A stretch of 64,000 nucleotides of DNA from Stomorhina lunata (lineage: Eukaryota > Arthropoda > Insecta > Diptera > Rhiniidae). Position 1 is the stretch's first letter; every line of letters begins with the position of its first letter. The notes beneath the pieces are model-generated. The model did no database searches. It was not told where the DNA came from and worked only from the letters and a program-made list of their open reading frames with translations. A program made the position numbers and the translations under genes. Of the stretch, positions 1-11,408 are shown in pieces. The stretch covers positions 20,587,142-20,651,141 of the forward strand of contig OW121742.1 in NCBI GenBank assembly GCA_933228675.1, given 5' to 3'.

Positions 1-1236
1 AAAAAATTTTTGATAAAAAATTTTTTTATAGAAAAAGTTTTGATAAAAAATTTTCCATAGAAAAATTTTTGATAAAAAATTTTCCATAGAAAAATTTTTG
101 ATACAAAAATTTTCTATAGAAAAATTTTTGACAAAAAAATTTTCTATAGAAAAATTTTTGTAAGAAAATTTTTTATAGAAAAATTTTTGATAAAAAAATT
201 TTCTATAGAAAAATTTTTGACAAACAAATTTTCTATAGAAAAAATTTTGACAAAAAAAATTTTCTATAGAAAAATTTTGACAAAAAAATTTTCTATAGAA
301 AAATTTTTGTAGGAATATTTTCTATAGAAAAGTTTTTATAAGAATATTTTCTACAGAAAAATTTTTGTAAGAACATTTTTTATAGAAAAATTTTTGATAA
401 AAAATTTTGTATAGAAAAATTTTTGATAAAAAATTTTGTATAGAAAAATGTTTGATAAAGTTTTTTTATATAGAAAAATGTTTGATAAAAAGTTTTTAAT
501 AGAAAAGTTTTTGATAAAAAATTTTGTAAACAAATTTTCTATAGAAAAAATTTTGTAAAAAAATTTTCTATAGGAAAATTTTTGTAAGAAAATTTTATAT
601 TTTCCATAGAAATATTTTTGATAAAAAATTTTCCTATAGAAAATTTTTTTACAAAATTTTTTCTATAGAAAATGTGTTTACAAAATTTTTTATCAAAAAC
701 TTTTCTATTAAAAACTTTTTATCAAACATTTTTCTATATAAAAAAACTTTATCAAACATTTTTCTATACAAAATTTTTTATCAAAAATTTTTCTATAGAA
801 AATTTTCTTACAAAAATTTTTCTATAAAAAATGTTCTTACAAAAATTTTTCTGTAGAAAATATTCTTATAAAAACTTTTCTATAGAAAATATTCTTACAA
901 AAATTTTTCTATAAAAAATTTTTTTGTCAAAATTTTTCTATAGAAAATTTTTTTGTCAAAATTTTTTCTATAGAAAATTTGTTTGTCAAAAATTTTTCTA
1001 TAGAAAATTTTTTTATCAAAAATTTTTCTATAAAAAATTTTCTTACAAAAATTTTTCTATAGAAAATTTTGTTACAAAAATTTTTCTATAGAAAATTTTT
1101 TTGTCAAAAATTTTTCTATAGAAAATTTTTGTATCAAAAATTTTTCTATGGAAAATTTTTTATCAAAAATTTTTCTATGGAAAATTTTTTATCAAAACTT
1201 TTTCTATAAAAAAATTTTTTATCAAAAATTTTTTTA
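1..1236. repeat. Large near-palindrome within the first array (~600-bp arms)
   Basis: Monomer variants on the left recur in mirror order as reverse complements on the right. The irregular units at 351-533 (minus) and 674-856 (plus) encode nearly the same 60-residue nonsense peptide, and both pairs of ends are symmetric about 603.5. The variant at 28-42 matches the reverse complement at 1194-1208, which shifts the axis by about one monomer, so one unit was gained or lost in one arm. The loop is roughly 590-650. The palindrome probably continues past position 1. Confidence 0.85.
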
Positions 1237-1425
1237 TACAAAATTTTTCTATAAAAAATTTTTTATCAAAAATTTTTCTATGGAAAATTTTTTTATCAAA
1301 AATTTTTCTATAGAAAATTTTCTTACAAAATTTTTTATCAAAAACCTTTAAAAAATTTTTTATCAAAAATGTTTCTATATAAAAATTTTGATAAACCTTT
1401 TTATCAAAATTTTGGGACATCAAAC
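1..1425. repeat. AT-rich minisatellite array, ~29-bp monomer, orientation switch inside
   Basis: Tandem monomers of about 29 bp alternate TTTTTGATAAAAAATTTT with a CTATAGAAAA block; the palindromic core TTTTCTATAGAAAA recurs in most units. Up to about 600 the units read in one direction, and after about 650 in the reverse complement. Open frames here encode only F/I/K/Y-rich repeats such as FLIKKFSIEK and are translations of the satellite, not genes. The array runs off the left edge of the window. Confidence 0.95.
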
Positions 1426-1720
1426 ATTTAATTAAAAAGTTTTACTGCAGTGTATTGCACTAAGAATCCCAATTTATTACAATTATTTATTGTTGTAATA
1501 AATAGTTTTTGATAAAACCAAAAAATGTTGGTGGGGAAACCTTTCCTCTACGCGTTTCGATGGTTGGTTAGGCCATCTCATCAGGAGGATTAGCCCTAAT
1601 TCTAGACAGAGCGAAAAGCACTTCTGTTATCCTTGACTCCCAGTGGGCCTTAGAGCGAAAACCACACATTATGTATAATTTGAGGGACTGAATTAATACG
1701 AATTATTATTGTTATTATTA
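1389..1720 (-). mobile_element. Penelope-like element (PLE) terminal fragment
   Basis: This is a non-satellite block between two TTTTCTATAGAAAA arrays. On the minus strand it holds a hammerhead ribozyme core followed by about 155 bp that recurs, inverted, at 58183-58345 (both contain GGTTTTATCAAA, TTTATTACAAT-like and AATTAAAAAGTTTTACT strings). Hammerhead motifs with a tiny ACGCGT stem III are a known feature of the terminal repeats of Penelope-like retroelements; assignment to that class is inferred from the ribozyme. No reverse transcriptase or GIY-YIG reading frame is visible, so this is only a fragment. Confidence 0.6.
1545..1588 (-). ncRNA. Minimal type I hammerhead ribozyme of Penelope-like element type
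   Basis: Read on the minus strand from 1588: CCTC (stem I 5'), CTGATGA (conserved core), GATGG (stem II 5'), a nine-base loop, CCATC (stem II 3'), GAAA (conserved core), CGCG, then TA (with the preceding G, a GUA cleavage triplet) and GAGG (stem I 3'). Stem II has 5 perfect pairs and stem I at least 4. Stem III is only A-U plus C-G around GC; the ACGCGT is self-complementary, as in PLE hammerheads thought to act as dimers. All invariant core bases are present, so self-cleavage is plausible. Predicted cleavage follows the A at 1549. Confidence 0.75.
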
Positions 1721-1721
1721 T

Positions 1722-2226
1722 TTTTTATCAAAATTTTTTCTATACAAAATTTTTTATCAAAAATTTTTCTATAAAAAAATTTTTATCAAAAATTTTCTTA
1801 CAAAAATGTTTCTATAGAAAATTTTCTTACAAAAATTTTTCTATAGAAAATTTTTTTATCAAAAATTTTTCTATAGAAAATTTTCTATCAAAAATTTTTC
1901 TATAGAAATTTTTTTTATCAAAAATTTTTCTATAGAAATTTTTTTTATCAAAAATTTTTCTATAGAAAATTTTTTTATCAAAAATTTTTCTATAGAAAAT
2001 TTTGTTATCAACAATTTTTTTATCAAAAATTTTTCTATAGAACATTTTTTTATCAAAAATTTTTCTATAGAAAATTTTTTTATCAAAAATTTTTCTATAG
2101 AAAATTTTTTTATCAAAAATTTTTCTATAGAAAATTTTGTTATCAAAATTTTTTCTATGGTAAATTTTTTATCAAAAATTTTTCTATAGAAATTTTTTTA
2201 TCAAAATAGAAAATTTTTTAGATCGA
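1722..2226. repeat. ~29-bp minisatellite array, about 17 monomers
   Basis: Repeats of TTTTTTATCAAAAATTTTTC followed by TATAGAAAA, in the same orientation as the right arm of the first array. It is separated from that array only by the PLE fragment, which suggests that one array was interrupted by, or grew around, the element. Overlapping open frames on the minus strand (FLIKKFSIEK repeats) are satellite translations. Confidence 0.93.
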
Positions 2227-3459
2227 TAATGTCTAAAAAAAAAAATAAAAATTTAAAATTGTTTATTTATTTATTTGAATTTATTTGTGTTTTGAAAGAT
2301 ATTCCCAATATTTACAAAAATATTCCTAATGTTTACAAAAATAATATTGTCGTGAAAACAATGCTCGAGATTATATTTCTTTGTTCTCTCTCGAAACATA
2401 TATTTTGTTGCTATAAATTGGATTTTGATTTGTTTCTTGCCAATTTTTTTTTTTTTTGTATCTTCTTTAACAAATCTGCACCAACCAACTCTGTTAACAT
2501 CCAAATTCTAACTGAATGATTTTAATACTCATTTTCACGAGTTTTATTAATGTTCGTGGTATTTACGAATATTAAAAAAATTCATCTGCTGCTGGTGGTA
2601 TGGGCTGCCTACTCCTGCAAATAACACTCAGGCAAATAATATCTATTTTTAGAACAGTAAAGTCGCGCCATCTGTTGTTAGATAGACATATTATCGTACG
2701 TGTAAAAGTTGATATTGACTTGTTTTTTAAACTTTACCGGTTTGTGGGTAGAAATAAAAACATTTCAAGCAAGGAACCCCCTTATGTCTATCGACAAAAA
2801 AGATCCCATTAATACTTATCCTTGGCCAAAGTCATTTATTTTCTTATTTCTTTTTAATTATTAGGGTTTCCTTTACACAGTCTGCAAATAAAATAAACAA
2901 ACAAACTAACCCCTCATTGAGTAGTTTAGGGTCGACAAATAATCCCATTCGATATTTCTTGATTTTTCTCATCTTATTTGCCATTTCTTTCCTCTGTTTC
3001 CACATCTTGCCACAAGTGGCCATCAATCAATCACTTTGGGAAGTCTTTATCATTTTGTAATCTTTCAGTTTTTTTTTTCTTTAAGAAATTTTCATTTTTC
3101 TTTTATTTCTTGTCTTTGTTTAAATATAAATTTTATCTTTAAATCCTGCTGCTCATTTCATTTCTTAGTTTTTTAGGCATTTTATTATATTGGCTTTTGT
3201 TTGGGGGAGGGTATCATTTCCCCAGTAGCAAATGATTGGTTATGTCTGAGTCTTAGGTTTAATTTTAATAATGACTATGTCCCTTTTATGTTTGTTTTCT
3301 GATAATTAATTCATTTATGGGCTATGGTAACCATAAGGGAGACGAGGTTGGGAACTTACCCATGTGATTGATAAATGTTGCAAGTGTGTTTCTAGGAAAG
3401 CTGGATCGTAGTAATAATTTGTTAATTAATTTTAAAGAATAAATATATACATATATTAG
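2227..3459. other. Non-coding AT-rich sequence, no gene recognised
   Basis: Mostly single-copy-looking sequence with poly-T/poly-A runs. Short open frames at 2229-2519 (+), 2600-2812 (+) and 2844-3026 (-) show no recognisable domain and have lysine/phenylalanine-rich composition dictated by AT content. A GCGCCATCTGTTG string near 2665 resembles the GCGCCATCT motif that recurs at hairpins elsewhere in the window. No promoter, tRNA or exon could be supported. Confidence 0.5.
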
Positions 3460-4590
3460 AGTGTCCCACCTTTGTATGGGGAAAATTAAACTTTGTAATA
3501 CAGAAAGACGTACCTCACAAATTTTTAATTTAACCAATCCATGACATTCATTCAGATCGGATATCGGGAAAGCGAGCCGACTTGACGCCAAAGTTTGAAC
3601 ATGACAGTTATATAGAAAAAATAAGGTGTTGCTCCAAACGTTTGAAAAAAATTTCCACCCGGAATAAATTTTCGAAAAAGTGTTTGACCGCATGGTACTG
3701 AGCACTAAATGGGCTTTCAAACGAGATATATAACTGTAAAATCGGTTGAAAACCTGTTTAATTATTAAGGGTTTTTCAAAATATTGTATATTCTTGAAAA
3801 CTCCTGAGCATATGCAATAAAAAATGTATTACTTTTAAAAAATTTAAATAAGTTTAAATTTTTTTTACTGTTTTAAGACCTCAAGATATTAAAATATCCA
3901 TTTTTGTTACAATGGGCTAACGTTAATTACTTATGCATATTTAGGACGAAAAACAGTAATTTCTTCATAATTTTTTCAAAACTATTTTTGGTTTTTACGA
4001 AACCGAAAGAAATAAAAAAAGGTTCGAGATTGTTAGTAAGAACACCCTGCAGATTACCAAATAGAACAAATCAGGTCGATATCTCTAACGGCTTAGCCGT
4101 ATCTAAGATTTAAAATCAAATTATTTCGACAAAACACCAATTTTTCACCAAAGTTATAAAAAAAGTACTTGAATTGTTATATACTGGCAGTTTTTATAAG
4201 AAGAACTTAAAATATTATTACATCCATTTGTAGAAATATATATTAGAATTTTGGCCAAAACGGATGTCATTAACCCTTTTATTACCAGCGTCAAAAGTAA
4301 AATTTTTAATATATACAATTTTTTCAAAAAAAAAATACTAAAAACTACATATTTTTATCATTATATTTTAACAAAAATTCAGCAAATCATTCAAAGAAGC
4401 CTTTAATTACATTTTTATACAAATTAACCCTTGCGTCCCCATAGGCTCAAAATGGTTTTAGTTTGAAACTGACAAATAACTACTTATGTTTGTATAATAT
4501 TTGTGCTAAAATAAACTTCCAAAAGCTTCTTTCTGTCATATTTTTCTTAGAAATTAACCCCCAAATAACCAGGGGAAAATTCACTTTGTA
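3460..4590 (+). mobile_element. Dispersed element family member A (inverted partner of 50995-52146)
   Basis: About 1.1 kb here is homologous, in reverse orientation, to 50995-52146. Shared landmarks in the same order include GAGTGTCCCACC / GTGTGTTCCA at the outer end, TTCATTCAGATCGGATATCG, TTTTTGTTACAATGGGCTAA, AACACCCTGCAG, TTTTTCACCAAAGTTATA and AATTAACCCTTGCG. Identity is moderate with small indels, so the copies are old. No transposase is visible. The element leads directly into the 29-bp array starting near 4591. The minus-strand open frame at 3322-3720 is a shadow across the element. Confidence 0.7.
4331..4445 (+). repeat. Direct repeat L flanking the 4.6-7.7 kb array
   Basis: It contains TACTAAAAACTACATATTTT, AACAAAAATTCA, TTCAAAGAAGCCTTT and AAATTAACCCTTGCGT. 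The same order of motifs recurs, diverged, at 7680-7795 on the far side of the array. The segment belongs to the element family of 3460-4590. Confidence 0.7.
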
Positions 4591-7500
4591 TAAGAATTTT
4601 TTGAAAAATTAGCTTTTTATAGGAAATTTTTTCAAAATTTACTTTTTATGGGAAATTTTTCAAAAATTTACTTTTTATAGGAATTTTTCAAAAATTTACT
4701 TTTAATAGAAATTTAAAAAAAAGTTGATAATTTACAAGAAAATTTTCAAAAATTTACTTTTTGTCGAAAATTTTTTAAAAATTTACTTTTTATAGGAAAT
4801 TTTTTAAAAATTTACTTTTTATAGGAAATTTTTTCAAAATTTACTTTTTATGAGAAATATTTCAAAAATTTACTTTTTATAGGAAATTTTTCAAAAAATT
4901 TACTTTTTGTCGGCAATTTTTTAAAAATTTACTTTTTATAGGAAATTTTTCAAAAATTTACTTTTTATAGGAAATTTTTTAAAAATATACATTTTATACG
5001 AAATATTTCAAAAATTTACTTTTTATAGGAAATTCTTCCAAAATTTACTTTTTCTAGGAAATTTTTCAAAAATTTACTTTTTATAGGAAATTTTTCAAAA
5101 ATTTACTTTTTATAGGAAATTTTTTAAAAATTTACTTTTTTTAGGAAATTTTTCAAAAATTTACTTTTTTTAGGAAATTTTTCAAAAATTTACTTTTTTT
5201 ATAGCAACTTTTTCAAAAATTTACTTTTTTTATAGGAAATTTTTCAAAAATTTGCTTTTTATAGGAAATTTTTCAAAAATTTACTTTTTATAGGAAATTT
5301 TTCAAAAATTTACTTTTTATAGGAAATTTTTCAAAAATTTACTTTTTATAGGAAATTTTTCAAAAACTTACTTTTTATAGGAAATTTTTCAAAAATTTAC
5401 TTTTTATAGGAAATTTTTCAAAAATTTACTTTTTTTAGGAAATTTTTCAAAAATTTACTTTTTTTAGGAAATTTTTCAAAAATTTACTTTTTTTAGGAAA
5501 TTTTTCAAAAATTTACTTTTTTTATAGGAAATTTTTCAAAAATTTGCTTTTTATAGGAAATTTTTCAAAAATTTACTTTTTATAGGAAATTTTTCAAAAA
5601 TTTACTTTTTATAGGAAATTTTTCAAAAATTTACTTTTTATAGGAAATTTTTCAAAAGTTTACTTTTTATAGGAAATTTTTCCAAAATTTACTTTTTATA
5701 GGAAATTTTTCAAAAATTTACTTTTTATGGGAAAGTTTTCAAAAATTTACTTTTTATGGGAAAATTTTCAAAAATTTACTTTTTATAGGAAATTTTTCAA
5801 AAATTTACTTTTTATAGGAAATTTTTCCAAAATTTACTTTTTATAGGAAATTTTTCAAAAATTTACTTTTTATGGGAAAGTTTTCAAAAATTTACTTTTT
5901 ATGGGAAATTTTTCAAAAATTTACTTTTTATAGGAAATGTTTCAAAAATTTACTTTTTTTATAGGAAATTTTTCAAAAATTTACTTTTTTTATAGGAAAT
6001 TTTTCAAAAATTTACTTTTTTTATAGGAAATTTTTCAAAAATTTACTTTTTTTACAGGAAATTTTTCAAAAATTTACTTTTTTTATAGGAAATTTTTCAA
6101 AAATTTACTATTTTTATAGGAAATTTTTCAAAAATTTACTTTTTTTATAGGAACTTTTTCAAAAATTTACTTCTTTTAAGGAAATTTTTCAAAAATTTAC
6201 TTTTCTTATAGGAAATTTTTCAAAAATTTACTTTTTATAGGAAATTTTTCCAAAATTTACTTTTTATAGGAAATTTTTCAAAAATTTACTTTTTATGGGA
6301 AAGTTTTCAAAAATTTACTTTTTATGGGAAATTTTTCAAAAATTTACTTTTTATAGGAAATGTTTCAAAAATTTACTTTTTTTATAGGAAATTTTTCAAA
6401 AATTTACTTTTTTTATAGGAAATTTTTCAAAAATTTACTTTTTATAGGAAATTTTTCAAAAATTTACTTTTTTTAGGAAATTTTTCAAAAATTTACTTTT
6501 TTTAGGAAATTTTTCAAAAATTTACTTTTTATAGGAAATTTTTCAAAAATTTACTTTTTATAGGAAATTTTTAAAAATTTACTTTTTATAGGAAATTTTT
6601 CAAAAATTTACTTTTTATAGGAAATTTTTCAAAAATATACTTTTTATAGGAAATTTTTCAAAAAATTACTTTTTATAGGAAATTTTTCAAAAATTTACTT
6701 TTTATAGGAAATTTTTCAAAAATTTACTTTTAATAGGAAATTTTTCAAAAATTTACTTTTTATAGGAAATTTTTCAAAAATTTACTTTTTATAGGAAATT
6801 TTTCAAAAATTTACTTTTTATAGGAAACTTTTCAAAAATTTACTTTTTATAGGAAATTTTTCAAAAATTTACTTTTTATAGGAAATTTTTCAAAAATTTA
6901 CTTTTTATAGGAAATTTTTCAAAAATTTACTTTTTATAGGAAATTTTTCAAAAATTTACTTTTTATAGGAAATTTTTCAAAAATTTACTTTTTATAGGAA
7001 ATTTTTCCAAAATTTACTTTTTATAGGAAATTTTTCCAAAATTTACTTTTTATAGGAAATTTTTCCAAAATTTACTTTTTATAGGAAATTTTTCAAAAAT
7101 TTACTTTTTATAGGAAATTTTTCCAAAATTTACTTTTTATAGGAAATTTTTCAAAAATTTACTTTTTATGGGAAAGTTTTCAAAAATTTACTTTTTATGG
7201 GAAATTTTTCAAAAATTTACTTTTTATAGGAAATGTTTCAAAAATTTACTTTTTTTATAGGAAATTTTTCAAAAATTTACTTTTTTTATAGGAAATTTTT
7301 CAAAAATTTACTTTTTTTATAGGAAATTTTTCAAAAATTTACTTTTTTTACAGGAAATTTTTCAAAAATTTACTTTTTTTATAGGAAATTTTTCAAAAAT
7401 TTACTATTTTTATAGGAAATTTTTCAAAAATTTACTTTTTTTTATAGGAACTTTTTCAAAAATTTACTTCTTTTAAGGAAATTTTTCAAAAATTTACTTT

Positions 7501-7660
7501 TTTTATAGGAACTTTTTCAAAAATTTACTTCTTTTATAGGAAATTTTTCAAAAATTTACTTTTCTTATAGGAAATTTTTCAAAAATTTACTTTTTTTATA
7601 GGAAATTTTTCAAAAATTTACTTTTTTTATAGAAAATTTTTCAAAAATTTACTTTTTAAA
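4591..7660. repeat. 29-bp minisatellite array, roughly 105 monomers, with ~1.3-kb higher-order repeat
   Basis: The monomer is GGAAATTTTTCAAAAATTTA followed by CTTTTTATA (29 bp), with length variants (CTTTTTTTATA) and point variants. A run of variants (ATGGGAAAGTTTTC, then GGAAATGTTTC, several TTTTTTTATAGG units, TTTACAGG, TACTATTTTT, GGAACTTTTTC, CTTCTTTTAAGG) starts near 5868 and again near 7165, giving a segmental period of about 1.3 kb. A partial copy starts near 6292. Left-edge monomers (4590-5050) are the most degenerate. No coding potential. Confidence 0.96.
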
Positions 7661-7679
7661 TATTAAATATTATCAAATA

Positions 7680-7795
7680 AGTACTATAAATTATATGTTT
7701 TTATTGTTATATTTCGATAAAAATTCAAAATTTTGTTCAAAGGCGCCTTTGAGTAGATTTTTAGGCAAATTAACCCTTGCGTACCCATATGCCTT
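7680..7795 (+). repeat. Direct repeat R flanking the 4.6-7.7 kb array
   Basis: This is the diverged partner of 4331-4445: TACTATAAATTATATGTTTT, GATAAAAATTCA, TTCAAAGGCGCCTTTGAG and AAATTAACCCTTGCGT occur in the same order. The array is therefore bracketed by a direct duplication of the host element's own sequence. Confidence 0.65.
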
Positions 7796-7839
7796 AAATA
7801 AGTCCCATGCTTAGCCCATGGGTATTCAAGGGTTAATTT
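7767..7839. repeat. Imperfect hairpin with AAATTAACCCTTG arms
   Basis: AAATTAACCCTTGCGTACCC on the left is mirrored by GGGTATTCAAGGGTTAATTT on the right with few mismatches; the loop is about 30 bases. The same AACCCTTGCG motif occurs in both copies of the dispersed element (4430 and 51130), so this may be a structural end or subterminal hairpin of that family. Confidence 0.65.
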
Positions 7840-8990
7840 GTAGAAAAATATCAAATATGACCGATTTTCATGAAATTTCAGTTTTCGGTTTATGTTAACC
7901 GAAGACTTATCTGTGCAAAGTTTTTAATATCTTTAGGCTTAAAAGTATTTTTGTGATTTTTTGGGTCATTTCAGAGTTGGGTTCTATGATTAATTCCCTT
8001 ACCTCCTATGGTGATATAGGATAAAATGAAGGGAATAGCTCTAACATTATTTTTACTAAATAAGTGATGGACCTCACCAGATTTTTTCTTTTCCAAATAA
8101 TTTTCATTTTTGTTGGGTTTATAAACAAAAAAGTTACAAAATACATACTTTTGTTTTGCATTAGCAGGAAATTGTTATGGTTTCCAGTTGGAGAAAATCA
8201 AATAAAATGAAATTTCCAAAAGAAAGCTGGCAATTTACAAGAAATACTTACATATTTATATAAAGAAATGTCACATTTTAATAAACAAGAATCCTAACTG
8301 AAAATTTTATCAAGATTTTTTAATAAATTTTCTTCTATGGGTTTTCTCTTTAACTTGCCATTAAATACCTAATTTTGCAGTTAATTTAAAAAGGAAATTT
8401 CATCAAAACTATTACTAGTACATATTTCCCTTTGGCAGTAACCATAGATCTAAAACTGCAGTTGTGTTGGTTGTGTATGTATTTATGCCAACCAACTCAC
8501 ATTCACAATCAAAATAGTTCCCTAACTCCTAACAGCCACCTCTTCCCCATACATCAACTGCAATATTTGCCTGTTCCCTTCCTTGGTAGGTACATAGACC
8601 TTTAGACATGACATGCAATTCAACCAGCATTTAAACCTGGTGATCCTTAAGGGAATATTTATTATTGCCATTCATAGAGTTACAGTTGCACTCCCGTTGA
8701 TGTTGATGTTGGTGGAGTTGTAGCCATTACTTGCTACTGTGACACATTCCATCCAGACATTTGATAAACGTTTTCGTAATGGTTGTTTGATATAGCTAAA
8801 ATTGATATCAGCAACATCAAATGGTTACCTGTCACATTTTCCCCCTTTTGATATAATAAGTTTTTTCTGTCAGTCGTTTTTCAATACCGAGTCCTTTGGT
8901 TTTTTTTTATATCATCGTTTTGCAATTTGTTTTAAATTTTCAGTAAAATGTTGTCTAATGTTGCAGTTGGAAAGGACAGCTTGAAGTTAT
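7840..8990. other. Non-coding spacer
   Basis: No gene, RNA or tandem repeat recognised. The first part may still belong to the element that encloses the 4.6-7.7 kb array. The rest is less AT-biased, with a short frame at 8802-8984 (+) that has no recognisable domain. Confidence 0.45.
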
Positions 8991-8995
8991 ACCTA

Positions 8996-11408
8996 ATGGG
9001 GCAGAATTAACTATTTTGACACAAAAATATCTTAAAATTTCTGATAAACATTTTTTGATATCAAAATTTGTCTAAAGAAATTTTTTATTCAAAAATTTGT
9101 TGATATAAAAAGTTTTATAAAAAAATTCTATATCAAACTTTTTCTATGTGAAAATTATTATAAAGAAAAGTTTTATATAGAAAAATTTTCTATAGAAAAA
9201 CTTTTATAACGAAAAATTTTCCATGGACAAATTTTTAAAACAATTTCATAAAGAATGATTTTCTATAGAAAAATTTTAATAACAAACAATTTTCTACAGA
9301 AAAATTTTTCAAACGAAACATTTTAATAACGAAAAATTTTCTATAGAAAATTTTTCCATGGAAAAATTTTTATAACGAAAATTGTCGATAGAAAAATTTT
9401 TATAACGAAAAATTTTGTATAGAAATATTTTTATAACAAAAACTTTCTATAGAAAAATAATGAATAACAAAAAATTTGAAAAAGAAATTTTTTCTACAAA
9501 AAAAATCTTTTTGTAATGAAAAAGTTTCTTTAGAAAAATTTTCTGTAGAAAAGAATTTATAGCGAAAAATTTTCTGTTGAAACATTTTTATAACTAAAAA
9601 TTTTGTATAAAAAAATTTTCATAAAGAAAAATTCCTATAGAAAAAATTTTATAACGAAAAAATAGAAAATTCTTATAACAAAAAATTTTAAAAATAAACT
9701 CTTCTAAAAAAAATATTTTGTAATGAAAAAATTTCTTTAGACAAATTTTCTATAGAAAAGTATTTATAACGAAAAATTTTCTATAGAAAAGTTTTTATAA
9801 CGAAAAATTTTCTATAGAAAAATTTTTATAACGAAAAATTTTCTATAGAAAAATTTTTATAACGAAAAATTTTTATAACGAAAAATTTTCTATAGAAAAT
9901 TTTTTATAACGAAAAATTTTCTATAGAAAATTTTTTATAACGAAAAATTTTCCATAGAAAATTTTTTATAACGAAAAATTTTCTATAGAAAATTTTTTAT
10001 AACGAAAAATTTTCTATAGAAATTTTTTATAACGAAAAATTTTCTATAGAAAAATTTTTATAAAGAAAAATTTTCTATAGAAAAATTTTTATAACGAAAA
10101 ATTTTCTATAGAAAAATTTTCTATAGAAAAATTTTTATAAAGAAAAATTTTTTATAGAAAAATTTTTATAACGAAAAATTTTGTATAGAAAATTTTTTAT
10201 AACGAAAAATTTTCTATAGAAAATTTTTTATAACGAAAAATTTTTTATAATAAAAAATTTGCTATAGAAAAATTTTTACAACGTAAAATTTTCTATATAA
10301 AAATTTTTATAACGAAAAATTTTCTATACAAAATTTTTTTTAAGAAAAATTTTCTATAGAAAAATTTTTATAACGAAAAATTTTCTATACAAAAATTTTT
10401 ATAACGAAAAATTTTCTATACAAAAATTTTTATAACGAAAAATTTTCTATACAAAAATTTTTATAACGAAACATTTTCTTTACAAAAATTTTTATAACGA
10501 AAAATTTTCTTTACAAAAATTTTTATAACGAAAAATTTTGCATCAAAAAAATTAATAATGAAAAATTTTCTATAGAAAAATTTGTACAACAAAAGAGTTT
10601 CTATAGAAAAATTTTTATAACGAAAAATTTTCCATACAAAAATTTTTATAACGAAACATTTTCTATACAAAAATTTTTATAACGAAAAATTTTCTATACA
10701 AAAATTTTTATAACGAAAAATTTTCGATAGAAAAGTTTTATAACGTTAAATTTTTCAAAAAGAAAATTTATAAGAAAAAGTTTAAAAAAGAAATGAAAAA
10801 GTTTCTTTAGAAAAATTTTTATACCGAAAAAGTTTCTATAGAAAAATTTTGATAACGAAAAATTTTCTATAGACAAATTCTTATAACGAAAAATTTTCTA
10901 CAGAAAATTTTTTATAACGAAAAATTTTGCATAAAAAAAATTAATAATGAAAAATTTTCTATAGAAAATTTTGTACAAAAAAAAAGTTTCTATATAAAAA
11001 TTTTTATAACGAAAAATTTTTCATAGAAAAATTTTTATAAAGAAAAATTTTCTATTGAAAAATTTTTTATAACAAAAAATTTCCGATTGAAAACTTTTAT
11101 AACGGAAAATTTTTCAAAAAGAAATAAAAATTTTATATAACGAATATTTTTTTGACATCGAAAGTTTTCTAAAGAATTTTTTTATGTTATCAAAATTTTC
11201 TGTAGAAAATTTTTAATATATATATATTTTTTTTTAATTTGATAATATCAAAACTTTTCTGAAGAAATTTGTTCACTATAAAACTTTTTTGTATAAAATT
11301 TTTGGTTTCACAAAAAATTTAAACAAAATTTTGAATTATTAAAGATTTTCAAAGAAAATTTTTTATTATCTTAATTTTTTTCCAATAGAAATTTGTTTTG
11401 CCCCATTG
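8996..11408. mobile_element. Candidate array-bearing element bounded by inverted ATGGGGCARAA ends
   Basis: ATGGGGCAGAATT at about 8997 is mirrored by the reverse complement of ATGGGGCAAAAC at about 11398. Everything between is the 31-bp array plus degenerate AT-rich flanks. The right end extends to CACAATGGGGC, which resembles the CACAGTGGGGC string at the extreme right of the window. No target duplication was found, so the boundaries are tentative. Confidence 0.35.
9040..11360. repeat. 31-bp minisatellite array, about 70-75 monomers
   Basis: The monomer reads GAAAAATTTTCTATAGAAAA then ATTTTTATAAC (31 bp). The core 9700-10450 is the most uniform; both edges (9040-9300 and 11100-11360) are strongly degenerate, as expected if unequal exchange homogenises the centre. 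Minus-strand open frames such as 10461-10670 (FFVIKIFVWKIFRYKN-like) are satellite translations. It shares TTTTCTATAGAAAA with the arrays at 1-2226, 28.5-30.0 and 33.4-35.7 kb. Confidence 0.95.

Noticed and set aside
1148..2146. Open frames encoding FLIKKFSIEK-like repeats
   Set aside because: They are translations of 29-bp satellite monomers; composition and overlap in opposite frames show no coding selection.
3322..3720. 132-residue minus-strand open frame
   Set aside because: It lies across the dispersed element and its outer flank; the homologous copy at 52.0 kb does not keep the frame, and no domain is recognisable.
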